A stretch of 5,827 bases of DNA from an archaeon (GTDB taxonomy: Archaea; Altiarchaeota; Altiarchaeia; IMC4; QMZM01): positions 1-5,827 of the forward strand of contig JAOZNG010000080.1 in NCBI GenBank assembly GCA_029933895.1, read 5' to 3'. Positions within the stretch are counted from its first letter, which is position 1. Each line of letters begins with the position of its first letter. Positions 1 to 5,605 of this stretch are shown here, in pieces. The position numbers were made by a program, and so were the translations under genes. The notes beneath the pieces are model-generated. The model had not been told where the DNA came from and searched no databases. It saw only the letters and a list, made by a program, of their open reading frames with translations.

Positions 1-2755
1 ACCCTATGGACCTGTATTCCTGTAGATGATCTCCTAGGTAAAGGCGGGTCATCATGTAGTTGTTGAATTTCTCGGGCACATATACAAGTGCTTTATAGGT
101 GGGGAAGTTGATGTACATCTCTTTGTTGTCGTTGTAGTTTATAGCGTTCGATAAAATCTGCTTGAGTGAGTGTATCCCCAGTATGGAGCTGTGTTTCTCT
201 TTCTGCCATACATTCCATGGTATCTCGTTTTCCAGCATCAGCTGGTTACCTCTCCTGCTGATTGGGTTAACCTTGATGTCTGTTATCCTATCCCCCTCCT
301 TCTCTTTGGTTATCTCGAACCTGATGGCTCCAATGTATTCCCTGTAGTCTCCACCTATGGTGCACGTGAATACTATGTATCTCCTCTTAATCATTCCGCC
401 TTCGTTGTTTAGTTCATACTTCGCCTCCAGCTGACTGTTTCCTGGAGAGAACATGCATTGCCCGTAACTCATGTGCTCTCCCTCCCTGCTTGGGTCATCC
501 ACAGGGGCAGTTAGATTGGAGGTGGCAATAAAGTGGGGTGCCCCGCTTTTACCTATCATGGTGTAGTCGATAACCACATGGGTTGCATTATATCTCTCAG
601 CTATCTTCAGGGCGTTTGTTTCATTCTCCTCCAAGACATGGAATCTAGCCAGGTCCTGGACGATGAATTTCTTACTTTTGGTGTTGTCTGCTATGCTGGT
701 TCTCTCGGAGATGGCGCTAATCCAGTGACCGTAATCCCACCAGGTCAGTATTGTTGTATTCTCTGGTTGCTGTCCAATCCACTTCAGTGCAGGATACCAG
801 TATTTTATATCGCCAGGGTCGGTTCCTCTGTCCATGGGTATCCTGCCGCCGAAGGCGCCTACTATCGGGGTATGGCTCCCTATTGTTAAAGCGAGGGGAA
901 GTACAATCAACAGGATGGTTGGTATAACTCTCAGAGTCTCCCATTCCTCCCTTGTCATCACCAGAAGCAGGGCGAAGGCCGCTCCAAGCGAGATTACGGG
1001 GATGCTTGCCGTGAACTGGTACTGTGATTTATTTACCACACCCCATATCATGGGCAGACTCCAGCATAAAATAAATACTGGCCCAAGATTCTTCTTTGAG
1101 GCGAAGGAGTAGTAGATGAGTATGAAAACAGAAAACAATGCGAACACGGTCACAACACCGAAGGTTGCGTAGAGGCTCATGAAACATTTCTCGGTGAATA
1201 TTTTACCGCAGAGTGGGTTCTGCTCTGCGGTGGTCATGCCGATAATCTCTCTCTGTTTCGCTCCAGTGATAACGTGAACTGCATAGCTGAATATGCCGAC
1301 AGGGTCCATAAACGATACCAGGAAAAGAATTCCGCCTAGTACTATGGCTATTGAGAGGGGGTAAATGTTTCTCTGCAGGAAGTTGTTTATTCGGGTATCG
1401 TAGTCTTCTCCCTCCTTGATGATTCTATCTGAGAGATAGACTCTGAGCATCTCCAGGAGGAAAGGTAAAAAGATAGCGGCTCCAAAAGCTATCAGGTTAT
1501 ACCTCGGTATACTCCCTAAATCAAATACCGGCATCCCGCCTTGGGCATGCAGTATGGTGAAAGAGAGGTTGCTGATTACTGCAGGTACTATGAAATAGGG
1601 CATGTGCTCTATATAGCTTCTCTTTATATTCTTCCTGCCGTGGAATATGCGGAGATATAGGTCCTGCAGGGCGTTTATTGCAGAGTAACCTATCGTGAAC
1701 ACACATAAAACAAGGAAGGCGAAGTTATATCCGCTCCAGGTCATGTTAAGCAGGAGAAAAGAGAATCCGGCGACAAGAGACAGCTTGAGGCTCTTTTTTC
1801 TGTATGAGAGGACGAAAATAAAATACGAGGCAATCAAAAGGAAAAGACCCAACGCGTCATCCTCAGAATTGCCTGCTATTGCCTTAGCGGCAAAAGCCGG
1901 ATTGAAAATCAACATGAAAGCAGCGAGCAAAGCAGCTGCCTTGTTGTAGGGTTCATACTCTGAGAACAAATCCCTGATCAATAAATAAAGAACTATTGAG
2001 GAGAAGGCAGCGAAAACACCCGCATACACGATGGCAACATCCATGGTTGAGATACCTAAGGGCTGGAGGATTAATGTTATGGAAGCCATGAACACGGAAA
2101 CCATGAATCTCCTATCCGCGAAGGAGGGTCTGTCTGTGGGATAAACTAGTGTCTCCCTCTCAGGAACAAACCCTGTCTTGACTATGGTATTCGCGTGCCT
2201 GTAGTAGTAGTAGGGGTCCAGAGCTGATAGATATTTGCCGCTCCAGCTGATCCCCTGGACCGTAACCGCAGGGGCTATGTGCGTGAAGAGTGTGGACAAA
2301 AAGATTGCTGTAATCAACGCTGTTGAGGGCTTCATCACCTTATGGAATGAAAGCGAGTAGAATAGAAGAAAGCTTGCGGAAACCAGAGATAACACATTAA
2401 AGTCTCTCTCGTTAATGCCCCCGCCCTGATCTGAGTACCACATAAACAGCATTGTAGTGAATATGAGTACTGGAATCATCATAAGCCCATAGTTTCTCTC
2501 CTTCTCTCTTCTGAGGTAGAGGTATATGAAGTAGATGCACAGCAATCCCAGAAAAAAGGTTCCGATGAAATAAAGCGACAACTTCCCGAAACCGATATTG
2601 ATTGCGCCGAACTTGAGGGAGGGAGATATGGTCTTTATCGTGGCTGAAAGAAACGCTAGAATTGAAACCACCAGAATCGGCTCCTCGAAGTGTTTTGTCA
2701 GACCTGATAAATCAATGTAACCTTCTTCTCCCGCCTCATCCTTTTTCTCTCTCAT
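1..2755 (-). CDS. aglB: STT3/AglB oligosaccharyltransferase, C-terminal end outside the window
   Basis: This is the membrane catalytic subunit of archaeal N-glycosylation. It moves a glycan from a polyprenyl (pyro)phosphate carrier to Asn in N-X-S/T sequons on the outer face of the membrane. The frame is open for 918 codons without a stop. Family motifs in order: D180 in DPYYYYR (first metal-binding Asp), GNSEDDAL at 295-302 (second acidic motif), NMTWSGY at 337-343, TTAEQNP at 508-514 with the catalytic-type Glu511, WWDYG at 672-676 (sequon recognition), and DYTMIGK at 730-736 (DK/MI-type motif). About a dozen hydrophobic helices precede the soluble C-terminal domain. The ATG at 2755 is the first possible start, because the uppS stop lies in frame two codons upstream. 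The first ~140 residues are an unusual hydrophobic extension. The visible length already equals that of full archaeal AglB proteins (about 850-970 residues), so little should be missing. It is co-directional with uppS. The family call is very secure; the glycan and the exact carrier are unknown. Confidence 0.95.
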   Translation of the reverse strand, partial: MREKKDEAGEEGYIDLSGLTKHFEEPILVVSILAFLSATIKTISPSLKFGAINIGFGKLSLYFIGTFFLGLLCIYFIYLYLRREKERNYGLMMIPVLIFTTMLFMWYSDQGGGINERDFNVLSLVSASFLLFYSLSFHKVMKPSTALITAIFLSTLFTHIAPAVTVQGISWSGKYLSALDPYYYYRHANTIVKTGFVPERETLVYPTDRPSFADRRFMVSVFMASITLILQPLGISTMDVAIVYAGVFAAFSSIVLYLLIRDLFSEYEPYNKAAALLAAFMLIFNPAFAAKAIAGNSEDDALGLFLLIASYFIFVLSYRKKSLKLSLVAGFSFLLLNMTWSGYNFAFLVLCVFTIGYSAINALQDLYLRIFHGRKNIKRSYIEHMPYFIVPAVISNLSFTILHAQGGMPVFDLGSIPRYNLIAFGAAIFLPFLLEMLRVYLSDRIIKEGEDYDTRINNFLQRNIYPLSIAIVLGGILFLVSFMDPVGIFSYAVHVITGAKQREIIGMTTAEQNPLCGKIFTEKCFMSLYATFGVVTVFALFSVFILIYYSFASKKNLGPVFILCWSLPMIWGVVNKSQYQFTASIPVISLGAAFALLLVMTREEWETLRVIPTILLIVLPLALTIGSHTPIVGAFGGRIPMDRGTDPGDIKYWYPALKWIGQQPENTTILTWWDYGHWISAISERTSIADNTKSKKFIVQDLARFHVLEENETNALKIAERYNATHVVIDYTMIGKSGAPHFIATSNLTAPVDDPSREGEHMSYGQCMFSPGNSQLEAKYELNNEGGMIKRRYIVFTCTIGGDYREYIGAIRFEITKEKEGDRITDIKVNPISRRGNQLMLENEIPWNVWQKEKHSSILGIHSLKQILSNAINYNDNKEMYINFPTYKALVYVPEKFNNYMMTRLYLGDHLQEYRSIG

Positions 2756-2758
2756 AAT

Positions 2759-2763
2759 TCACC
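2759..2763 (-). promoter_or_regulatory. Shine-Dalgarno-like GGTGA for aglB inside the uppS stop
   Basis: On the minus strand the junction reads GGTGA-ATT-ATG. The TGA is the uppS stop and also the end of a GGTGA that matches the archaeal 16S anti-Shine-Dalgarno pairing. The spacer to the aglB ATG is only three bases, shorter than usual, so re-initiation by ribosomes finishing uppS is at least as likely as independent entry. Both genes are in the same frame. Confidence 0.5.
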
Positions 2764-3445
2764 GCCCAAATCTTTTCTCTCTGCCATTGAAGTCCTCTAA
2801 AACATCAACCAGGTCATCTCGCTGGAACTCCTCCCAAAGCTTGTTCACGAAATATAGCTCTGAGTAAGCGGATTGCCAGAGCAGGAAATTACTTAACCTG
2901 CTCTCCGAGGTCCTGATGATGAGGTCGGGGTAGCTTTTAATCCAGAGGTGTTCCTGGATGGATTCCTCCGTAAACTCCCCTCCGTTGTTCATTATCATCC
3001 TGCAGGCGTTTATTATTTCCTGCCTGCCGCCGTATGCTATTGCAAGATTAAGCTTCATTCCTCCATAGTCTCTGGTTTTCTCCTCCAGTTTATGGAATTC
3101 CTGGTTTAACTCAACACCTCTATCACCAAAATATTCAGTAAGGTATTCCCTGTTACCGCAGATGCTGACTTTTATTTCTCTATCGTGTATTCTCTCGTCG
3201 CTTAATACCCTCATGGTATTCTCAGCGAACAAGTTCATTAGTATGTAGAGTTCCTCCATGCCTCTGTTCTCCAGGTTCTCGAGGGAGAGCGTATATATCG
3301 TGACCTCATTCACTCCCAGCTCATCACACCATCTAACGAGGTCATAGAAGCGGTCTATTCCTAGACGATAGGCTTTTTCCAAGTCGCCTATGCCGGTCTT
3401 CTTCATGTATCTCCTGTTTCCGTCGGGGATTATTCCCACATGCAT
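2759..3445 (-). CDS. uppS: cis-prenyltransferase (polyprenyl diphosphate synthase, UppS family)
   Basis: It condenses isopentenyl diphosphate onto an allylic diphosphate with Z geometry to build the long polyprenyl chain used as a lipid carrier. In archaea that carrier serves protein glycosylation, which fits aglB directly downstream. Visible family motifs: HVGIIPDGNRR at 2-12 with the catalytic Asp8, TIYTLSLEN at 49-57 followed by Arg61, AYGGRQEI at 137-144, IIRTSE at 176-181, and RLSNFLLWQSAYSELYF at 183-199, containing the metal-associated Glu196. At 228 residues it is compact. It begins right at the catalytic motif, where E. coli has its Asp at position 26. An in-frame TAA lies six codons upstream of the ATG, so no longer form is possible. 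No Shine-Dalgarno is visible before this ATG. The RTGGExR loop is one residue short. The family is certain; product chain length cannot be read from the sequence. Confidence 0.95.
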   Translation of the reverse strand: MHVGIIPDGNRRYMKKTGIGDLEKAYRLGIDRFYDLVRWCDELGVNEVTIYTLSLENLENRGMEELYILMNLFAENTMRVLSDERIHDREIKVSICGNREYLTEYFGDRGVELNQEFHKLEEKTRDYGGMKLNLAIAYGGRQEIINACRMIMNNGGEFTEESIQEHLWIKSYPDLIIRTSESRLSNFLLWQSAYSELYFVNKLWEEFQRDDLVDVLEDFNGREKRFGR

Positions 3446-3448
3446 TTT

Positions 3449-3499
3449 GATAATGTAAGGTTAGTTAATGTGTTAATGTAAAAGTTAAAGTTAATGTAA
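3449..3499. repeat. Cluster of GTTAATGT repeats upstream of uppS
   Basis: Exact copies of GTTAATGT occur at 3464-3471, 3472-3479 and 3490-3497, and a one-mismatch copy (GATAATGT) is at 3449-3456. Two copies are directly abutting; the others are 15 and 18 bases away. Three of the four are followed by AA. On the uppS strand they read ACATTAAC and lie between the start codon and the best TATA-like box. They could be a regulator binding array or simply slippage in low-complexity sequence. Confidence 0.55.
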
Positions 3500-3509
3500 T
3501 ATACTATAA
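3500..3509 (-). promoter_or_regulatory. Candidate TATA box for uppS-aglB
   Basis: The minus strand reads TTATAGTATA here. With the usual archaeal spacing of about 26 bases, transcription would start near 3478 and give a leader of about 33 bases that holds the ACATTAAC repeats. The whole gap is AT-rich, so other boxes are possible. Confidence 0.3.
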
Positions 3510-3550
3510 CGTAAGTAAAATAATAACTAAAAATAATAAAGGGACAGAGG

Positions 3551-3560
3551 ATTAATATAT
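3551..3560 (+). promoter_or_regulatory. Candidate TATA box for rnp3
   Basis: ATTAATATAT lies here. Archaeal spacing would place the transcript start near 3581, downstream of the GTG at 3575 but just before the TTG at 3587. An alternative box, AAATAATAAA at 3531-3540, would give a start near 3562 and keep the GTG usable. The choice of box and the choice of start codon are therefore linked. Confidence 0.3.
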
Positions 3561-3574
3561 GCACTGATTTCGGG

Positions 3575-4336
3575 GTGTGGTCGGGATTGGAATACTGTAA
3601 CCTGCATGTGGGCTGGAACTTGGAATTCAGCGAAAAACTGGATCAGCTGGAGTCCCTGGGCTGGCATTGTGTATGTTTCACTAAGGAATTTGATTCAGGT
3701 TTCAGGGATTTTTTGAGAGATATTAATGCTTTAAGGAAGGATTCCCCTGTTAAGTTATGTACCGGTGCCCTCATTAATAAACCCGTGAGAAGGAATGCCA
3801 GAAAGGTCCTGGATAAGGCAGACCTTGTTTTCGTGGAAGGAGAAGCCAGAGAGGCCTCAGAGTGCTGGGAAGTCGACATTTTATCCAGGCCTGAGAAAGA
3901 AGCGGAAAGGGATTACATGAAGCAGCGGAATTCAGGAGTTGATCATGTAATAGCAAGGAACATGTCGGAGCGATTCATTGCCCTGGAACTTAACTTCTCA
4001 GACATCCTGCATTCCAGGGGCAGGGCTAGAGCCACCCTCTTGGGGAGGATGAGGCAGAACATTAAAGTAGCTCTTAAATACAGCACACCCCTTGTTTTCA
4101 CAACAGGGTCAGATAGACCATCTGATCTGAGAGGTCCTGGAGAGATGGTTTCCCTTGCCAAGGTTCTTGGTCTGAGTGAGGGCGAGGCGAAGGCAACCAT
4201 GTCGTCAACTCCCTTAAGGTTGATGGAGAAGTCGGGGAAGCGAAGGGATCCGAACATACTGTTGAAGGGTCTGGAGGTGGTTGACTGGGGCACCCTCAGG
4301 AAGCCCTCCAGAAAGAAAATGTACGGCTGGTATTAG
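3575..4336 (+). CDS. rnp3: RNase P protein component 3 (Rpp30 family)
   Basis: This is a protein subunit of the archaeal ribonuclease P ribonucleoprotein, which removes 5' leaders from pre-tRNAs. The family has a PHP/TIM-barrel-like fold and usually pairs with the Pop5 subunit. Diagnostic segments: YCNLHV at 7-12 (normally an x-D-L-x-V strand start), GVDHVIARN at 121-129, IALELNFSDIL at 135-145, and TTGSDRPSDLRGP at 176-188 followed by an LGLSEGEA helix at 198-205. The C-terminal tail, from about 221 on, is basic. The 253 residues are slightly longer than typical (about 210-245). The start is uncertain. The GTG at 3575 gives MWSGLEYCNL, while the TTG at 3587 gives MEYCNLHV, closer to the usual family N-terminus, with GGGGTG at 3572-3577 as a possible Shine-Dalgarno nine bases before it. 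It converges with dapB. The family assignment is strong, based on the central and C-terminal motifs. Confidence 0.9.
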   Translation: MWSGLEYCNLHVGWNLEFSEKLDQLESLGWHCVCFTKEFDSGFRDFLRDINALRKDSPVKLCTGALINKPVRRNARKVLDKADLVFVEGEAREASECWEVDILSRPEKEAERDYMKQRNSGVDHVIARNMSERFIALELNFSDILHSRGRARATLLGRMRQNIKVALKYSTPLVFTTGSDRPSDLRGPGEMVSLAKVLGLSEGEAKATMSSTPLRLMEKSGKRRDPNILLKGLEVVDWGTLRKPSRKKMYGWY

Positions 4337-4342
4337 AGTGAT

Positions 4343-5146
4343 TCAGAGCCCTAGAACCTCCTTCATGCTGTAGACTCCCTTCTTGTTTACAATGAATTCC
4401 ACGGCCTTTATAACGCCTTTCACGAACGCTGCCCTGGAGTGGGCTTTGTGTGTCACCTCGATTCTCTCCCCAATGGTTCCGTAGATTACGGTGTGTTCCC
4501 CGACGATGTCTCCTGCTCTTATTGCATGGATTCCAATCTCCCCCTTTTTTCTCTCGGATGCGCCTTTTCTGCCGTAGACACCAGCGTCCTCCAGTTCCAC
4601 ATCCCTTAACCTGGAGATTATTTCAGCTGTTTTAACTGCTGTTCCTGAAGGGGCGTCTTTCTTGAAGCGGTGATGTAATTCGATGATTTCGATGTCGTAA
4701 TCTCCTAGATGTCTGGTTGCCTCCTCTATCAGCTGCCAGTACACGTTAACTCCTATGCTCATATTTGGTGATATAACTGCTCCCACATTGTGGCTGTTTA
4801 TTTCCTGCTCTATCTCCCGCATCTCCCTGTCAGTAAATCCTGTGGTTCCTATAACCATGTTAACGTCTTTCTGCACAATCACTTTCGTATTCCAGAAGCA
4901 GGCTTCCGCGTTAGTGAAGTCTATTACCACGTCCGGTTTTGTTTCATCTAGTATGTCCTCTAGGTGTGTTGCCGGCGAAACCCTGACCCCCAGCTCTCCT
5001 ATGCCTGAGACCATGCCCGCATCCTGTCCATTCAGGGAGCTGTCTCCTGCATCAACTACTGCAACAACATTGAATCCCTCCTCAACTGCTTCCTTGATGA
5101 TCTCCCTGCCCATTCGGCCACATCCCAAAACCGCCACATTCACCAT
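4343..5146 (-). CDS. dapB: 4-hydroxy-tetrahydrodipicolinate reductase
   Basis: It uses NAD(P)H to reduce hydroxy-tetrahydrodipicolinate to tetrahydrodipicolinate in the diaminopimelate route to lysine. It is a soluble homotetramer in known cases. Visible features: nucleotide-binding GCGRMGRE at 8-15, Asp32 at the end of the second strand, VIDFTNAEA at 74-82, GTTGF at 100-104, SPNMSIGVNV at 126-135, and the family signature ELHHRFKKDAPSGTA at 156-170 with His158 and Lys162 as the catalytic pair. RKGASE at 193-198 and GIHAIRAGDIVGEH at 205-218 complete the substrate domain. The length of 267 is normal and no expected residue is missing. The start is supported by AGGAGAG nine bases upstream. No other lysine gene is present in the window. 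In an archaeon without murein the likely purpose is lysine supply. Confidence 0.97.
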   Translation of the reverse strand: MVNVAVLGCGRMGREIIKEAVEEGFNVVAVVDAGDSSLNGQDAGMVSGIGELGVRVSPATHLEDILDETKPDVVIDFTNAEACFWNTKVIVQKDVNMVIGTTGFTDREMREIEQEINSHNVGAVISPNMSIGVNVYWQLIEEATRHLGDYDIEIIELHHRFKKDAPSGTAVKTAEIISRLRDVELEDAGVYGRKGASERKKGEIGIHAIRAGDIVGEHTVIYGTIGERIEVTHKAHSRAAFVKGVIKAVEFIVNKKGVYSMKEVLGL

Positions 5147-5153
5147 TTTATGT

Positions 5154-5160
5154 CTCTCCT
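5154..5160 (-). promoter_or_regulatory. Shine-Dalgarno AGGAGAG for dapB
   Basis: The minus strand reads AGGAGAG at 5160-5154, upstream of the ATG at 5146. It is the clearest ribosome binding site in the window and fixes the dapB start. uppS and purE show no such site. Confidence 0.65.
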
Positions 5161-5162
5161 AT

Positions 5163-5170
5163 TTTATATT
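5163..5170 (+). promoter_or_regulatory. TATA box for purE, leaderless transcript
   Basis: TTTATATT is centred about 27.5 bases before the A of the purE ATG at 5194. It differs at one base from the archaeal box A form TTTATATA. At this spacing the transcript would begin at or next to the start codon, which fits the absence of any Shine-Dalgarno before purE. No clear purine-rich BRE is visible upstream of it. Confidence 0.5.
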
Positions 5171-5183
5171 CTTGATTCCAATT

Positions 5184-5191
5184 AATTTATA
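5184..5191 (-). promoter_or_regulatory. TATA box for dapB
   Basis: The minus strand reads TATAAATT (5191-5184). A start about 26 bases downstream, near 5162, would give a leader of some 16 bases that still includes the AGGAGAG site at 5160-5154. The predicted start lies at the edge of the purE TATA box. Confidence 0.45.
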
Positions 5192-5193
5192 TC

Positions 5194-5577
5194 ATGGACG
5201 TCATGATTTTAGCTGGCAGCAGATCTGATCACGAGATAGTGAAGAAGGCAGAGAAGGTGTTGAAGAAGGAGAACATCCCCTACTCCCTGGAGTATTGCTC
5301 CGCTCACAGGGAGCCTGAGAGACTGAGGGAACTGGTTGAGGGCTCTGATGCGAGAGTCTTCATCTGCATAGCTGGTCTGTCAGCGGCATTACCTGGTGTG
5401 GTAGCCTCCTTGACGGAGAAACCGGTTATTGGCGTTCCAGTCTCCACGAAGCTGGGAGGTATTGATTCCCTCCTGTCTATCGCCCAGATGCCGAAAGGCA
5501 TTCCTGTCGCTTGTGTTGGGATAGATAATGGTCAAAACGCCGCATACCTGGCGAAGAAGATTCTAACATTAGAGTGA
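5194..5577 (+). CDS. purE: Short PurE-type N5-CAIR mutase / AIR carboxylase
   Basis: It acts in de novo purine synthesis to yield 4-carboxyaminoimidazole ribonucleotide, either by rearranging N5-CAIR (class I, with PurK) or by carboxylating AIR directly (class II). Visible motifs: GSRSD at 8-12, SAHREP at 36-41 with the catalytic-type His38, [13 protein letters not shown] at 60-72, PVIGVPV at 77-83, [20 protein letters not shown] at 87-106, and a final [10 protein letters not shown] at 115-124. The whole core is present. At 127 residues it is shorter than the usual 155-170: the stretch after SAHR is compact, and the C-terminal tail that normally follows the NAA..LA..IL helix is absent. The reading frame ends cleanly at TGA with no tail-like sequence beyond. 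The expected His of the class I HLPG motif is Ala65 here. The family is certain, but the reaction class is not settled. No purK is visible. Confidence 0.93.
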   Translation: MDVMILAGSRSDHEIVKKAEKVLKKENIPYSLEYCSAHREPERLRELVEGSDARVFICIAGLSAALPGVVASLTEKPVIGVPVSTKLGGIDSLLSIAQMPKGIPVACVGIDNGQNAAYLAKKILTLE

Positions 5578-5605
5578 AATGTTGTGAGAGATATGCTAAA
5601 GTAAT

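Larger units (their letters stand above)
3446..3574. promoter_or_regulatory. AT-rich divergent intergenic region between uppS and rnp3
   Basis: This is the longest non-coding gap in the window, and it must carry the promoters of the uppS-aglB operon (leftward) and of rnp3 (rightward). It is far richer in A and T than the flanking genes. It contains several TATA-like stretches on both strands and a cluster of GTTAATGT repeats on the uppS side. I see no tRNA, no convincing hairpin and no small ORF with a plausible start. Confidence 0.75.

Noticed and set aside
162..1112. Several plus-strand open frames of 60-118 codons (170-412, 533-889, 834-1112)
   Set aside because: They lie antisense to aglB, whose minus-strand frame is continuous and full of family motifs; their translations show no recognisable domain.
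1521..1706. Minus-strand frame of 61 codons overlapping aglB in another frame
   Set aside because: It is a shifted-frame shadow of aglB. I checked that the aglB frame passes through without a break, so there is no frameshift to explain.
1695..1949. Plus-strand frame of 84 codons
   Set aside because: It is antisense to the membrane region of aglB, Lys/Ala-rich as expected from the complement of Phe/Leu/Gly/Ala codons, and has no family resemblance.
2759..3445. UppS read as a peptidoglycan gene, implying a bacterium
   Set aside because: The neighbours are archaeal-type (AglB, Rpp30), and cis-prenyltransferases are needed in archaea for glycan carriers.
3449..3499. Repeats considered as a CRISPR array
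   Set aside because: The units are only 8 bases, spacing is irregular (8, 18 and 15 bases), and there are no spacer-like segments or cas genes.
3943..4293. Minus-strand frame of 116 codons opposite rnp3
   Set aside because: The plus strand carries clear RNase P p30 motifs across the whole stretch; the opposite frame is a shadow.
4755..5228. Plus-strand frame of 157 codons opposite dapB and running into purE
   Set aside because: It is the Ser/Thr/Pro-rich complement of dapB with no domain; it would also overlap the purE start in a different frame.
5578..5605. Possible terminator between purE and the PH-domain gene
   Set aside because: No inverted repeat or T-rich run is visible on either strand in these 28 bases.
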